Shown here piece by piece: positions 50,454 through 58,914 of a stretch of 64,000 nucleotides of DNA. The stretch comes from Thermomonas paludicola (GTDB lineage: Bacteria; Pseudomonadota; Gammaproteobacteria; Xanthomonadales; Xanthomonadaceae): contig NZ_CP093311.1 of assembly GCF_024498955.1 (NCBI RefSeq), positions 1,798,001 through 1,862,000 on the forward strand. The letters are read 5' to 3'. Numbering within the stretch: position 1 is the first letter of the stretch; the number at the start of each line of letters is the position of its first letter. Below the pieces are notes generated by a model. It worked only from the letters and a program-made list of their open reading frames with translations, did no database searches and was not told the origin of the DNA. Both the position numbers and the translations under genes were made by a program.

Positions 50454-51493
50454 CCGGCGCGCATGAGATCTCCACGCGCCTGCTGACGTGGTTCGACCAG
50501 CACGGTCGCCACGACTTGCCCTGGCAGCATCCGCGCACGCCGTATCGTGTCTGGCTGAGCGAAATCATGCTGCAGCAGACGCAGGTGTCGGTGGTGACCG
50601 GCTATTTCGACCGCTTCGTGACGGCCCTGCCCGACCTGCCAACGCTTGCGCGCGCGCCGCTGGACGAGGTGTTGGCGCTCTGGTCGGGGCTCGGCTATTA
50701 CGCCCGTGCGCGCAATCTGCACGCGGCGGCGACGTTGTGCATGGCGCAGCACGGGGGCGACCTGCCACCCGACCTCGATGCGCTGATCGCGCTGCCCGGC
50801 ATCGGCCGCAGCACCGCCGGCGCGATCCTGGCGCAAGCTTGGGACGAGCCCGCGCCAATCCTCGACGGTAACGTCAAGCGCGTGCTGTGCCGGGTCTTCG
50901 CCATCGAGGGTTGGCCCGGCACGCCAGCCGTGGAGAAGCGCCTGTGGGCACTCGCAGAATCGCTGCTGCCAGCTGCCCGATTTGCCGATTACACCCAGGC
51001 GCAGATGGATCTTGGCGCCACGCTCTGCACGCGCGCCAACCCGGCCTGCCCGCGCTGTCCATTGACTGGAATCTGCGCGGCACGGCGCGACGGGCGCACG
51101 ACCGAACTGCCGGTATCCAGGCCCGGCAAAGCACTGCCCCAGCGCGACGCGCACATGCTGATCCTCGAAGACGAGGCCGGGCGCGTATTGCTGCAGCGTC
51201 GCCCGCCAACGGGCATATGGGCCGCGCTGTGGTCGCTGCCCGAGCACGCCGATGCGGAGGCGTCACGGCACTGGTTTGAACGCCATCTGCACGATGACTT
51301 CGAGTGCCTGCAACCACAGGCGCTTCTCCTGCACGTGTTCAGCCACTATCGCCTGCGCATCTTCCCGCATCGCCTGCGCGGCGTGCAGCCGCGCGCCGCG
51401 GTTGGCGATAATGACGACCTGCGTTGGGCGACGCGCGACGAGCTCTCCGCCATCGGCCTGCCCGCCCCCATCCGGAAACTGCTACAGGAATGA
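50450..51493 (+). CDS. mutY: A/G-specific adenine glycosylase MutY
   Basis: MutY removes adenine mispaired with 8-oxoguanine. The 347-residue protein has catalytic Glu38 in SEIMLQQTQ, the helix-hairpin-helix LPGIGRSTAGA near 113-123, the aspartate in LDGNVKRVL, and the 4Fe-4S cluster loop with C-x6-C-x2-C-x5-C. A C-terminal MutT-like 8-oxoG recognition domain starts near residue 230 (HMLILEDEAGRVLLQRRP). It overlaps the AsmA-like gene and is followed at once by yggX, a common pair. Confidence 0.97.
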   Translation: MTGAHEISTRLLTWFDQHGRHDLPWQHPRTPYRVWLSEIMLQQTQVSVVTGYFDRFVTALPDLPTLARAPLDEVLALWSGLGYYARARNLHAAATLCMAQHGGDLPPDLDALIALPGIGRSTAGAILAQAWDEPAPILDGNVKRVLCRVFAIEGWPGTPAVEKRLWALAESLLPAARFADYTQAQMDLGATLCTRANPACPRCPLTGICAARRDGRTTELPVSRPGKALPQRDAHMLILEDEAGRVLLQRRPPTGIWAALWSLPEHADAEASRHWFERHLHDDFECLQPQALLLHVFSHYRLRIFPHRLRGVQPRAAVGDNDDLRWATRDELSAIGLPAPIRKLLQE

Positions 51494-51498
51494 CCACA

Positions 51499-51768
51499 AT
51501 GACCCGCAAAGTGCACTGCGTGGTGGACAACATCGAGATCGACGGCCTGGATTTTCCGCCGTGGCCAGGCGCAGCCGGCAAGCGCGTCTTCAATGAGGTC
51601 GGCAAGCCGGCCTGGCAGCGCTGGCTGATCCATCAAACCATGCTGATCAACGAAAACCGGATCTCGCCGATGAACCCGGAACACCGCGCCTTCCTCGAAA
51701 AGCAAATGATGAAATTCCTGTTCGAAGGCGGCGCGGAGAAGCCACCGGGCTACGTTCCCAACGACTGA
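51499..51768 (+). CDS. yggX: Oxidative damage protection protein YggX
   Basis: YggX is a small iron-associated protein that protects Fe-S clusters from oxidants. The 89-residue protein shows the family core GLDFPPWPGAAGKRVFNEV, WQRWLIHQTMLINENRIS, NPEHRAFLEKQM and the terminal PPGYVP. CAGGAA is well placed for the ATG at 51499; the ATG at 51490 overlapping the mutY stop is an alternative. The 3' end overlaps the convergent DUF6491 gene by 19 bases. Confidence 0.95.
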   Translation: MTRKVHCVVDNIEIDGLDFPPWPGAAGKRVFNEVGKPAWQRWLIHQTMLINENRISPMNPEHRAFLEKQMMKFLFEGGAEKPPGYVPND

Positions 51769-52184
51769 GCCTCATGCTGCGCGCGGGCACGCAGCGCGTC
51801 CTCGGCGGTGCGCAGCGCCTCCACGTCAAGCGGGCGGATTTCCTGGATGGAACAGCTGAGCTGCGAACCCGGCGCCACCACCCTGTCGAAAATGGACAGC
51901 GTCATCCCGCTCATCGAGGAAATCCCGAGAAAAGGCGAACCGTTGCTCCAGCTCAGGCAGGGGCCGGACAGCGTCAACAGCCAACGTTCCCGGGGACGCA
52001 TTTCCAGCACCACGTGCTGGTCATCGATACGATCCCAACCCAGCGGATCCCGGTAAAGAACCTGCTTGACCGGCGCGCCGGCATGGGCCTGATACAGGGC
52101 CAGGCGATCGGCGTCGCTGGGACGATTGGTGGCGCAGGCTGCAACGCCCAGCGCGATCAGAACGGAAGCAAGCACCGCTTTCAT
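51750..52184 (-). CDS. DUF6491-like lipoprotein
   Basis: A 144-residue protein with a signal peptide and lipobox ending in Cys17 (GVAAC), so a probable lipoprotein. The mature domain (ALYQAHAGAPVKQVLYRDPL, GWDRIDDQHVVLEMRPRERW, SGMTLSIFDRVVAPGSQLSC) fits the uncharacterised DUF6491 family as I recall it. AAGGAGAT, a near-perfect ribosome site, stands before the ATG. The last 19 bases overlap the end of yggX on the other strand. Confidence 0.78.
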   Translation of the reverse strand: MKAVLASVLIALGVAACATNRPSDADRLALYQAHAGAPVKQVLYRDPLGWDRIDDQHVVLEMRPRERWLLTLSGPCLSWSNGSPFLGISSMSGMTLSIFDRVVAPGSQLSCSIQEIRPLDVEALRTAEDALRARAQHEAQSLGT

Positions 52185-52286
52185 GACGCATCTCCTTCTG
52201 CCGTGACGCCTGCATCTTGCGACGCCCATACCGAACCCGCGCTTAGCACGGGCCCGGTGGCGCGCGGGATTCATCGCGCAGATCGC

Positions 52287-52315
52287 TTGCCCAAACCGCT
52301 CGCAATCCGTATCAT
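52287..52315 (+). promoter_or_regulatory. Promoter of tRNA-Phe
   Basis: TTGCCC (52287-52292) and TATCAT (52310-52315) with a 17-base spacer, followed by the GC-rich discriminator GCGCGGC. The distance to the tRNA 5' end (52337) is right. GC-rich discriminators mark stable-RNA promoters under stringent control. Confidence 0.75.
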
Positions 52316-52336
52316 GCGCGGCTCGCAACAAAGCAT

Positions 52337-52412
52337 GGCTCGGTAGCTCAGTTGGTAGAGCAGGGGATTGAAAATCCCCGTGTCGGCGGTTCGATTCCGT
52401 CCCGAGCCACCA
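52337..52412 (+). tRNA. tRNA-Phe (anticodon GAA)
   Basis: A 76-base tRNA with encoded CCA. The acceptor stem is GGCTCGG (52337-52343) pairing CCGAGCC (52402-52408), discriminator A, then CCA. The anticodon arm GGGGA-TTGAAAA-TCCCC puts GAA at 52370-52372. The T arm GGCGGTTCGATTCCGTC is standard. Confidence 0.97.
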
Positions 52413-52631
52413 TGCGAAACAGCGCCACAACGAACGCCCTGCAACGGTTCATGACCTTTGCGGGGCTTTTCGTTTGCGGCGCCAGTGATGTTCCGCACCC
52501 AGCGCAACGCTTCGACGGCCTGCGCCACAGCAGAGGCAAACAAAAACCCCGCCGTATCCAGGGGTCGATACCCCCAGAAGTACCCCCACGCTGGCCGGGC
52601 TGCAATGGGACGCCCCGGAACGCTAGGCAAC
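52413..52631. other. Gene-poor spacer between tRNA-Phe and the tRNA-Leu terminator
   Basis: No convincing coding sequence. Read on the minus strand it has G-run motifs (GGGGTACTTCTGGGGGTATC near 52562-52583) of the kind I associate with the flanks of tRNA-inserted integrases. There is no integrase gene and no second copy of the tRNA-Phe 3' end. It may be the scar of a lost island, but this is weak evidence. Confidence 0.3.
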
Positions 52632-52657
52632 AAAAAACCCGCCTGGATGGCGGGTTT
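52632..52657 (-). terminator. Intrinsic terminator of tRNA-Leu
   Basis: On the minus strand AAACCCGCC, a five-base loop and GGCGGGTTTTTTG: a nine-base stem with a T run. It lies 45 bases beyond the 3' end of tRNA-Leu. Confidence 0.88.
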
Positions 52658-52701
52658 CAGGGGATTCAGGGGTCTTTGCGGGACTGCCTGAAACCGGTAC
52701 A

Positions 52702-52786
52702 TGGTGCCCAAAGGGGGACTCGAACCCCCACGACTTACGTCGCTACCACCTCAAGGTAGTGCGTCTACCAATTCCGCCATCTGGGC
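52702..52786 (-). tRNA. tRNA-Leu (anticodon GAG)
   Basis: An 85-base class II tRNA with encoded CCA. The acceptor stem GCCCAGA pairs TTTGGGC. The D arm GGCGGAATTGGTAGACGC is typical of tRNA-Leu, and the anticodon arm CTACC-TTGAGGT-GGTAG gives GAG. A variable arm (CGACGTAAGTCG) precedes the T arm GGGGGTTCGAGTCCCCC. It follows secG on the same strand, the usual Xanthomonas-type order. Confidence 0.97.
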
Positions 52787-52817
52787 GATGGTGCAACCGT
52801 CGGGTTGCGCGTTTCCG

Positions 52818-52846
52818 ATTCTAGAACGTGTTGCCTTGCCCGTCAC
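52818..52846 (-). promoter_or_regulatory. Candidate promoter of tRNA-Leu
   Basis: On the minus strand GTGACG (52846-52841), 17 bases, TAGAAT (52823-52818). The -35 overlaps the secG stop codon. Transcription would start about 25 bases before the tRNA. The tRNA may also be read from the secG transcript. Confidence 0.55.
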
Positions 52847-53244
52847 TTGCCCTGTACGGGGGCCGGCTGCGGTGCAGGTTCGGGCTGGGCTGCAGCGGGC
52901 TGCGCGGGGGCGGTGGGAATCTGCGCCACCGGCACCTGCGCGGCCGGCTTCGCCGGGGTCTGCTGCGCCATCACGCCCAGATCGGGCTTGACCGGGCCGG
53001 TGCGCGTGGCCTGCTTGCTGGCGTACATGGCCATGCCCATGCTGATCGTGAAGAACGCCACGGCCAGCCATTTGGTGCTCTTGGTCAGGAAGTTGGACGC
53101 GCCGCGCGCACCGAACACGGTGGACGATGCGCCGCCGCCGAAGCCGGAGCCGGCTTGCGCGCCGGAGCCTTGCTGAAGCATGACGAACGCGATGATCGCC
53201 ACCGCCACCAGCACATACACGATATTGACGAGTTGCAGCAGCAT
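52843..53244 (-). CDS. secG: Preprotein translocase subunit SecG
   Basis: SecG is the small third subunit of the SecYEG channel. The 133-residue protein has two membrane helices (about residues 4-24 and 58-76), joined by the glycine/alanine/serine-rich loop with FGARGASNFLTKSTKW, the family signature. The C-terminal 50 residues are a proline/alanine/glutamine-rich tail, longer than in E. coli but common in this group. It follows tpiA by 22 bases. Confidence 0.94.
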   Translation of the reverse strand: MLLQLVNIVYVLVAVAIIAFVMLQQGSGAQAGSGFGGGASSTVFGARGASNFLTKSTKWLAVAFFTISMGMAMYASKQATRTGPVKPDLGVMAQQTPAKPAAQVPVAQIPTAPAQPAAAQPEPAPQPAPVQGK

Positions 53245-53266
53245 GATTGCGTTGTTCTCTTGTCGG

Positions 53267-54013
53267 TCAGGCCATCGCCTTGGCGATGGCCAGGAAATCA
53301 GCGGCGGCCAGCGCAGCGCCACCGATCAACCCGCCGTCCACGTCGGCCTGGGCAAACAGGCTGGCGGCATTGTCGGGCTTCGCGCTGCCACCGTACAGCA
53401 GGGGCAGTGAATCGGCGATTTTAGCATCCTGCGCCGCGATTTGGCTACGGATGTAGGCATGCACGGCCTGTGCCTGTTCCGGGCTGGCGGTTCGGCCAGT
53501 GCCGATCGCCCAAACCGGCTCATAGGCCACGATGGCGCTGGCGAATGCGCCGACACCGGCCAGCTCGAGTACCGGGCGCAGTTGCCCGGCGATCACCGCC
53601 TCGGTTTGGCCAGCTTCGCGCTGCTCCAGGCTTTCACCCACGCACAGGATGGGCGTCAGGCCGGCGGCCTGCGCCGCCACAAACTTCTTCGCCACCAGTT
53701 CGCTGCTCTCGGCGTGGTATTGGCGACGCTCCGAATGCCCCACCAGTACGAAACGCGCGCCCACATCGGCCAACATCGCCGCCGACACTTCACCGGTATA
53801 GGCCCCCTTGTCGTGGCAACTCACGTCCTGCGCGCCGAAGGCCAGCCCGCTATCGGCAAAGCGCTCGGTCAATTCACCCAGGTACGGGCATGGCGGCAGC
53901 AGCACCAATTCAACCCCCGCCGGGATCGCCCCGGCAATCCCGCTGACCAGTGCGTCCGCGAACGCGCGGCTTCCGTGCAGCTTCCAGTTTCCGGCAACGA
54001 TCTTGCGGCGCAT
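53267..54013 (-). CDS. tpiA: Triosephosphate isomerase
   Basis: TpiA interconverts dihydroxyacetone phosphate and glyceraldehyde 3-phosphate. The 248-residue barrel has Asn/Lys in AGNWKLHG (residues 7-14), the catalytic histidine in VGHSERRQ near 91-98, the catalytic glutamate in VAYEPVWAIGTG near 160-171 and LYGGSAKPDN near the phosphate site. The start at 54013 (MRRKIVAGNWK) is family-typical. It pairs with secG downstream. Confidence 0.97.
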   Translation of the reverse strand: MRRKIVAGNWKLHGSRAFADALVSGIAGAIPAGVELVLLPPCPYLGELTERFADSGLAFGAQDVSCHDKGAYTGEVSAAMLADVGARFVLVGHSERRQYHAESSELVAKKFVAAQAAGLTPILCVGESLEQREAGQTEAVIAGQLRPVLELAGVGAFASAIVAYEPVWAIGTGRTASPEQAQAVHAYIRSQIAAQDAKIADSLPLLYGGSAKPDNAASLFAQADVDGGLIGGAALAAADFLAIAKAMA

Positions 54014-54054
54014 GTGGGGCTCCGGGAGGGCAAAGGCGGCAGTATAGTCGCGCC

Positions 54055-54726
54055 ATGAATCGACTTGCCCCGATGCTGCGCATGCTGTCCTATCGCAAAC
54101 CGACCGAAGGACGCGACTACTGGTTGTTCGACGATGTATTGCCCAATGCAGCGTCGGTTCGCGAACGCTGCCTCGGCAAGCAGGACTGGGCGCTCGGCTT
54201 CCCGCACACCGGCGAGAGCTGGCCGGGCAGACGCGCCATTCCGGCACTGGAACCCAATGAACTGGCGCTGGTGGAAGCCAAGGTCCGGCAAGCCACCGGC
54301 GCGAAGAAACTGTGGGTGCAGAGCACGCCCGAAGGCAAAACCCTCAACCACAACTGCGTGCAGGTGGTCGGCGCAGATGAAGCCGGCGCGCGGCCGCACA
54401 CCGACTCGCGCGCGCTGTGCCGCTACGCCGCCGTGCTCTACCTGACCCCGGATGCGCCCGAACAGTGCGGCACCAGCTTTTATCGCCAGCGCATGCCCAA
54501 CGGGCAACTGGGCGGCAACACGGTGAACAAGCCGAACAACACGCTGGTCGAAGCGCTGGGGACGCGATTCGTGCCGCCCGATTCATTCGTCGAGGATGTC
54601 CGCGTGCCGAATCGCTTCAACCGCCTGCTGGTGTACAGCGCGGCGATGATCCACAGCGCCACCGCCTATTGCGGCAGCGTGCTGGCCGACGAACGCATGG
54701 CCGCGGTGTTTTTCTGGATGACCTGA
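54055..54726 (+). CDS. DUF6445 family protein, possible Fe(II)/2-oxoglutarate-type oxygenase
   Basis: A 223-residue cytoplasmic protein. The stretch HTDSRALCRYAAVLYLTP (starting at His115, Asp117) followed by CGTSFYR and the late MIHSATAYCG (His200) resembles the HxD...H metal triad of 2-oxoglutarate oxygenases. The whole fits the DUF6445 family as I recall it. The reaction is unknown. It is divergent from tpiA (41 bases) and convergent with another oxygenase gene (30 bases), the two standing between tpiA and glmM. Confidence 0.72.
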   Translation: MNRLAPMLRMLSYRKPTEGRDYWLFDDVLPNAASVRERCLGKQDWALGFPHTGESWPGRRAIPALEPNELALVEAKVRQATGAKKLWVQSTPEGKTLNHNCVQVVGADEAGARPHTDSRALCRYAAVLYLTPDAPEQCGTSFYRQRMPNGQLGGNTVNKPNNTLVEALGTRFVPPDSFVEDVRVPNRFNRLLVYSAAMIHSATAYCGSVLADERMAAVFFWMT

Positions 54727-54756
54727 GGCCGCGCGGCGGCAGGCCAGGATGCGCGC

Positions 54757-55710
54757 CTATTTGAGCTTGATCTCGCGCAGGCGCTCCTGCAGATAGCCTT
54801 CGGCGGTGATCGGTTCCGGATAGCGGCTGGGGTTGTCCGGGGTGATGCAGGACGGCAGCACGTCGATCAGGAAGTCCGGGTTCGGATGCAGGAAGAACGG
54901 CGTGGAGTAGCGCGGCTGGCGCGCCTTCTCGCCCGGCGGGTTGACCACGCGGTGGGTGGTGGACGGGTACACGTGGTTGGTCAGGCGCTGCAGCATGTCG
55001 CCGATGTTGACCACGATGGTGTCGGCGTCGGCGGTGAACGGCACCCACTCGCCCTTGCGCGACAGCACTTCCAGGCCTTCCGCGCTGGCGCCCACCAGCA
55101 GGGTGATCAGGTTGATGTCCTCGTGCGCGCCGGCGCGCACGTTCGGGATGTCGTCGGTGGTGATCGGCGGGTAATGGATCGGACGCAGGATCGAATTGCC
55201 GTTGTCGGTCTTGTCGGCGAAATAGGTTTCCGGCAGGCCGATGTGCAGCGCCAGCGCCGCCAGTACCTGCGAGCCCAGCGCATCCAGCGCCTGATACAGA
55301 CCGTAACCGACACGCTGGAACCCCGGCACTTCCTGCGGCCACAGGTTGGCCGGCATTTCGCCGCGATACTTCGAATCGTCCGCAAGCTCGCGGCCAATGT
55401 GCCAGAACTCCTTCAGGTCGAAGTGCTTGGAGCCCTTCGCAGTCTCCACGCCGAACGGCGTATAGCCGCGCGCACCGCCGCCGCCCGCCATGTGGTAGCG
55501 CCTCTTCACCTCTTCCGGCAGCGCGAAAAACGCCTTGAAGGTGGCATAGGCCTCGTCGATCTGCGCCTGCGGAATGCCGTGGTGGCGGATGCCGGCAAAG
55601 CCCCACTCGCGGTAAGCGGCGCCCAGCTCGTCCACGAAAGACTGGCGTTCGGCAGGACTGGCGGGATGGGTGAAGCGGCGGATGTCGAGGGTCGGAATTT
55701 GCGAAGTCAT
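54757..55710 (-). CDS. Isopenicillin N synthase-like Fe(II)/2-oxoglutarate oxygenase
   Basis: A 317-residue cytoplasmic oxygenase. The N-terminal DIOX_N region (about residues 5-120; WGFAGIRHHGIP) is followed by the double-stranded helix with iron ligands His196 and Asp198 in GAHEDIN and His253 in TTHRVVNP. Arg267/Ser269 in RYS bind 2-oxoglutarate. This is the plant/bacterial IPNS-like superfamily, members of which act on amino acids, hormones and natural products. The substrate is unknown; nothing here suggests beta-lactam synthesis. It precedes a repeat and glmM. Confidence 0.88.
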   Translation of the reverse strand: MTSQIPTLDIRRFTHPASPAERQSFVDELGAAYREWGFAGIRHHGIPQAQIDEAYATFKAFFALPEEVKRRYHMAGGGGARGYTPFGVETAKGSKHFDLKEFWHIGRELADDSKYRGEMPANLWPQEVPGFQRVGYGLYQALDALGSQVLAALALHIGLPETYFADKTDNGNSILRPIHYPPITTDDIPNVRAGAHEDINLITLLVGASAEGLEVLSRKGEWVPFTADADTIVVNIGDMLQRLTNHVYPSTTHRVVNPPGEKARQPRYSTPFFLHPNPDFLIDVLPSCITPDNPSRYPEPITAEGYLQERLREIKLK

Positions 55711-55729
55711 GTGCGCGTCTCTTCTCTTG

Positions 55730-55760
55730 CCGTCATCCCCGTCTTCGCGGGGCCGACGAG
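55730..55760. repeat. Short palindromic repeat between glmM and the oxygenase gene
   Basis: CCGTCATCCCCGTCTTCGCG followed by GGGCCGACGAG: a CCCCG(TCTT)CGGGG-like hairpin preceded by CCGTCAT. It shares its opening and shape with the inverted repeat at 38849. It lies 2 bases past the glmM stop and could also end that transcript, though it lacks a T run. Confidence 0.5.
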
Positions 55761-55762
55761 CC

Positions 55763-57124
55763 TCAGGTTGCTGCGGCCTTGACCGCGCCCGAAAGCGCGT
55801 CGAGCGTGTGTTCGACCAATGCGGCATCGTCGGCTTCCACCGTCACCCGCACCACTGGCTCGGTGCCGGACGGACGCAGGAACGCACGCCCGCGCCCTTC
55901 GACAGCCCGCTGTGCATCCAGCAGGGCTGCTTGAACGCTGGCGGCTTCGGCTGGCTTGCGGCCCGCCTCGAAGCGCACATTGACGGTCTTCTGCGGCACT
56001 TTCTGCAAGCCGGCCAGCGCATCGGCCAGGCTGAGGCCGCGCCGCTGCAGCACTTCCAGCACCTGCAGCGCGCTGACGATACCGTCGCCGGTGCTGGCGC
56101 GGTCAAGGCACAGGATATGGCCGGACGCCTCGCCCCCCAGCACGCCGTCATGCGCAAGCAGTTGCTGGTGCACGTAACGGTCCCCGACCTTGGCGCGGAT
56201 GAACCCGATGCCACGCTCGGCCATCGCCCGTTCAAACCCGTAGTTGGTCATCAGCGTGCCGACGACCGGCCCACGCAAGCGGCCGCTGTCCTGCCAGTCG
56301 CAGGCCAGCACGTACAGCAGGTCATCGCCGTCGCAGATGCGGCCCTGCGCGTCCACGAACAGCACGCGGTCACCGTCGCCATCGAAGGCGATGCCCAGTT
56401 CCGCGCCGGTTTCCAGCACGCGGGCGGCGAGCGTCTGCGGATGCGTGGAGCCCACGCCATCGTTGATATTGAGGCCATCGGGCGAAATGCCGATGCCATC
56501 GACGCGTGCGTCCAGCTCACGCAGCACCAGCGGCGCCAGCTGGTAGGTGGAGCCGTTGGCGCAGTCCACCACGATCCGCATGCCGCCCAGGTTGAATCCC
56601 TTGGGCACCGAATTCTTGCAGGCCTCGACGTAGCGGCCGATGGTGTCGCGGGTGCGCAGCGCCTTGCCCAATCGTTCGGAGCGCACGGTGCGGAATGGCG
56701 CATCCAGCGCGGCTTCGATGGCCGCCTCGGTCGCGTCGTCCAGCTTCTCGCCCTGCGCGGAAAAGAACTTGATGCCGTTGTCGTGGTGCGGGTTGTGCGA
56801 GGCCGAGATCACGATGCCGCCATCGGCGCGCATCGAATGGGTCAGGTGCGCGACCGCCGGGGTCGGCATCGGCCCCATCAGTTGCACGTCCACCCCGGCT
56901 GCAACCAGACCGGCTTCCAGCGCCGCCTCGAACATGTAGTTCGAGATGCGGGTGTCCTTGCCGATCACCACCATGGGCTTGCGCCATTCCTGCTGCGTGC
57001 GCGCGGCTGCCGCCAGCGCATGGCCGTAGGCATTGCCCAGGCGCAGCACGAAGTCGGCCGAGATCGGGCCTTCACCCACCCGCCCGCGGATGCCGTCGGT
57101 TCCGAAATAGCGGCGCGCGGTCAC
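55763..57124 (-). CDS. glmM: Phosphoglucosamine mutase GlmM
   Basis: GlmM converts glucosamine-6-phosphate to glucosamine-1-phosphate for peptidoglycan and LPS precursors. The 453-residue protein has YFGTDGIRG at residues 6-14, the phosphoserine Ser109 in ISASHNP, the metal loop DGDGDR in the middle and the C-terminal [11 protein letters not shown]. The start is GTG at 57124, sharing GTGA with the accD stop, so the two are translationally coupled. A glmM-accD link is unusual to my knowledge but puts two envelope-precursor genes together. Confidence 0.96.
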   Translation of the reverse strand: MTARRYFGTDGIRGRVGEGPISADFVLRLGNAYGHALAAAARTQQEWRKPMVVIGKDTRISNYMFEAALEAGLVAAGVDVQLMGPMPTPAVAHLTHSMRADGGIVISASHNPHHDNGIKFFSAQGEKLDDATEAAIEAALDAPFRTVRSERLGKALRTRDTIGRYVEACKNSVPKGFNLGGMRIVVDCANGSTYQLAPLVLRELDARVDGIGISPDGLNINDGVGSTHPQTLAARVLETGAELGIAFDGDGDRVLFVDAQGRICDGDDLLYVLACDWQDSGRLRGPVVGTLMTNYGFERAMAERGIGFIRAKVGDRYVHQQLLAHDGVLGGEASGHILCLDRASTGDGIVSALQVLEVLQRRGLSLADALAGLQKVPQKTVNVRFEAGRKPAEAASVQAALLDAQRAVEGRGRAFLRPSGTEPVVRVTVEADDAALVEHTLDALSGAVKAAAT

Positions 57125-58011
57125 GCGGCCTCCGCGCCGTCGCCGGGAATCGGCCTGCGCATCAGCATGGCCAGCAGGTGCCCCAGGCGCTCGCGCATCT
57201 CGCGCCGGTCCACGATCTGATCCACGGTGCCGTGCTGGAGCAGGAACTCGCTGCGCTGGAAGCCTTCCGGCAGCTTCTCGCGCACCGTCTGCTCGATCAC
57301 GCGCTGGCCGGCGAACCCGATCAGCGCGCCCGGCTCGGCGAGGTTGAGGTCGCCCAGCATCGCGAAGCTGGCCGACACGCCGCCGGTGGTGGGATGGGTC
57401 AGCACCGAGATGTAGGGCAGCCCCGCCGCGCGCAGCCGGCCCAGCGCCGCCGAAGTCTTGGCCATCTGCATCAGCGAGAACAGGCTTTCCTGCATGCGCG
57501 CGCCACCACTGGCGGAAAAGCACACGAACGGGCAACCCAGCTCCAGCGCGCGCTCGGCCGCGAGGGTGAAGCGCTCACCCACCACCGAACCCATGGAGCC
57601 ACCCATGAAAGCAAAATCGAAGGCAGCGGAGACCAGGTCCTGGCCCATCAACTTGCCTTCCAGCGCAATCAGCGCATCGCGCTCGCCGGTATTTTTCTGC
57701 GCGGCCTTGATCCGCTCGGCGTACTTTTTCTGATCCTTGAATCTCAGCACATCGGTCGGGCCGAGCTGCTCGCCGATCTCACGCCCGGCACCGTCGTCCA
57801 GCAACGCCGCCAAGCGCACGCGCGCGCGGATCGGCATATGGAAGGCGCACTTCGGGCAGACCTCGAGGTTTTCTTCGAGTTCGGGCCGGTACAGCACCGA
57901 GCCGCAGCGCTCGCACTTTTCCCAGAGGCCTTCGGGCACGCTGCGCTTTCGCTCGCTGCCCGCATCGGTGCGGATGCCGGCACCCGGCATCAATTTTTTA
58001 AGCCAGCTCAT
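57121..58011 (-). CDS. accD: Acetyl-CoA carboxylase carboxyltransferase subunit beta
   Basis: AccD with AccA transfers carboxyl from biotin to acetyl-CoA, the first step of fatty-acid synthesis. The 296-residue protein has the N-terminal four-cysteine zinc ribbon (Cys33, 36, 52, 55) and the crotonase-like carboxyltransferase core ([35 protein letters not shown]). It lies 87 bases after trpA; that spacer holds a weak hairpin only. It is coupled to glmM downstream. Confidence 0.97.
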   Translation of the reverse strand: MSWLKKLMPGAGIRTDAGSERKRSVPEGLWEKCERCGSVLYRPELEENLEVCPKCAFHMPIRARVRLAALLDDGAGREIGEQLGPTDVLRFKDQKKYAERIKAAQKNTGERDALIALEGKLMGQDLVSAAFDFAFMGGSMGSVVGERFTLAAERALELGCPFVCFSASGGARMQESLFSLMQMAKTSAALGRLRAAGLPYISVLTHPTTGGVSASFAMLGDLNLAEPGALIGFAGQRVIEQTVREKLPEGFQRSEFLLQHGTVDQIVDRREMRERLGHLLAMLMRRPIPGDGAEAA

Positions 58012-58098
58012 TCGATTCGATCACCCTAATTGCGCCGCACGCACGATGGGTCAATCGCCATCCCGGCAGAGCCGGAACGGCAGCATTGTCAGTCTAGC

Positions 58099-58914
58099 TC
58101 AGGCCCGCACGACCAGCCCATCCAGGGCGTCGCGCAGGGGGCGCAGGAATTGGCCCGCGCGATCAGCCGCGCCTGCGGTCTCGGCACTTTCTTCCAGCGC
58201 CGCGACCAGGGCGCTGCCCACCACCACGCCGTCGGCATGCACGGCCATCGCCGCCGCGCTGGCGGCGTCGCGGATGCCGAAGCCGGCAAATACCGGCACC
58301 TTGGCCATGGCCCCCACCTCCGCCAGGTGGCGACCAGCATCGCCCACGTCCAGGTGTGCGGCACCGGTCACGCCGGCGTAGCTGACGTAGTAGAGATAGC
58401 CCTCGGCCTGGGCGCACAGGCGCTCCAGCCGCACCGGCGGCGTGGTCGGCGAGGCCAGCGAGATCAACGCCAGGTCGTGGTGCGCGAAGGCGGCGCGGTA
58501 TTCATCGGCCTCTTCCGGCGGCAGATCCACCAGCAACATGCCGTCCACGCCAGCGTTCGCCGCATCGGCGGCAAAGGCCGCTGCCCCGCGGATTTCAACC
58601 GGGTTGAGGTAGCCCATCAGCACCACCGGCGTGGCCGCATCGCATTCGCGGAAACGGCGCACGCAGTCCAGCACGAAAGACAGCCCGGCGCCGCGCGCCA
58701 GCGCGCGCTCGGAGCTGCGCTGGATCACCGGGCCGTCGGCCATCGGGTCGGAGAACGGCACGCCCAGCTCGATCACGTCCGCGCCGGCCTCCGCCAGCGC
58801 GTGCATGACCGGCACCGTGGCCGCCAGCGACGGATCGCCGGCGGTGACGAACGGCACCAGCGCCTTGCGCCCGGCCGAACGCAGCGCGTCCAGCCGTTGC
58901 TGCAGGCGGGTCAT
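58099..58914 (-). CDS. trpA: Tryptophan synthase alpha chain
   Basis: TrpA releases indole from indole-3-glycerol phosphate inside the alpha2beta2 complex. The 271-residue barrel has catalytic Glu49 in VIELGVPFSDP and Asp60 in SDPMADGP, exactly the E. coli numbering, and the phosphate site GFGIRDA...GVVVGSALV. Its start overlaps the DUF3144 gene by four bases. trpB lies one gene further upstream. Confidence 0.97.
   Translation of the reverse strand: MTRLQQRLDALRSAGRKALVPFVTAGDPSLAATVPVMHALAEAGADVIELGVPFSDPMADGPVIQRSSERALARGAGLSFVLDCVRRFRECDAATPVVLMGYLNPVEIRGAAAFAADAANAGVDGMLLVDLPPEEADEYRAAFAHHDLALISLASPTTPPVRLERLCAQAEGYLYYVSYAGVTGAAHLDVGDAGRHLAEVGAMAKVPVFAGFGIRDAASAAAMAVHADGVVVGSALVAALEESAETAGAADRAGQFLRPLRDALDGLVVRA

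Noticed and set aside
52271..52711. Minus-strand open frames antisense to tRNA-Phe with translations such as GRNRTADTGIFNPLLYQ and DGIEPPTRGFSIPC
   Set aside because: These are the well-known false proteins obtained by translating the complement of tRNA-Phe. The plus strand carries a perfect tRNA.
52701..52991. Plus-strand open frame beginning GGLEPPRLTSLPPQG across tRNA-Leu
   Set aside because: Another familiar false protein, made by reading through the complement of tRNA-Leu.
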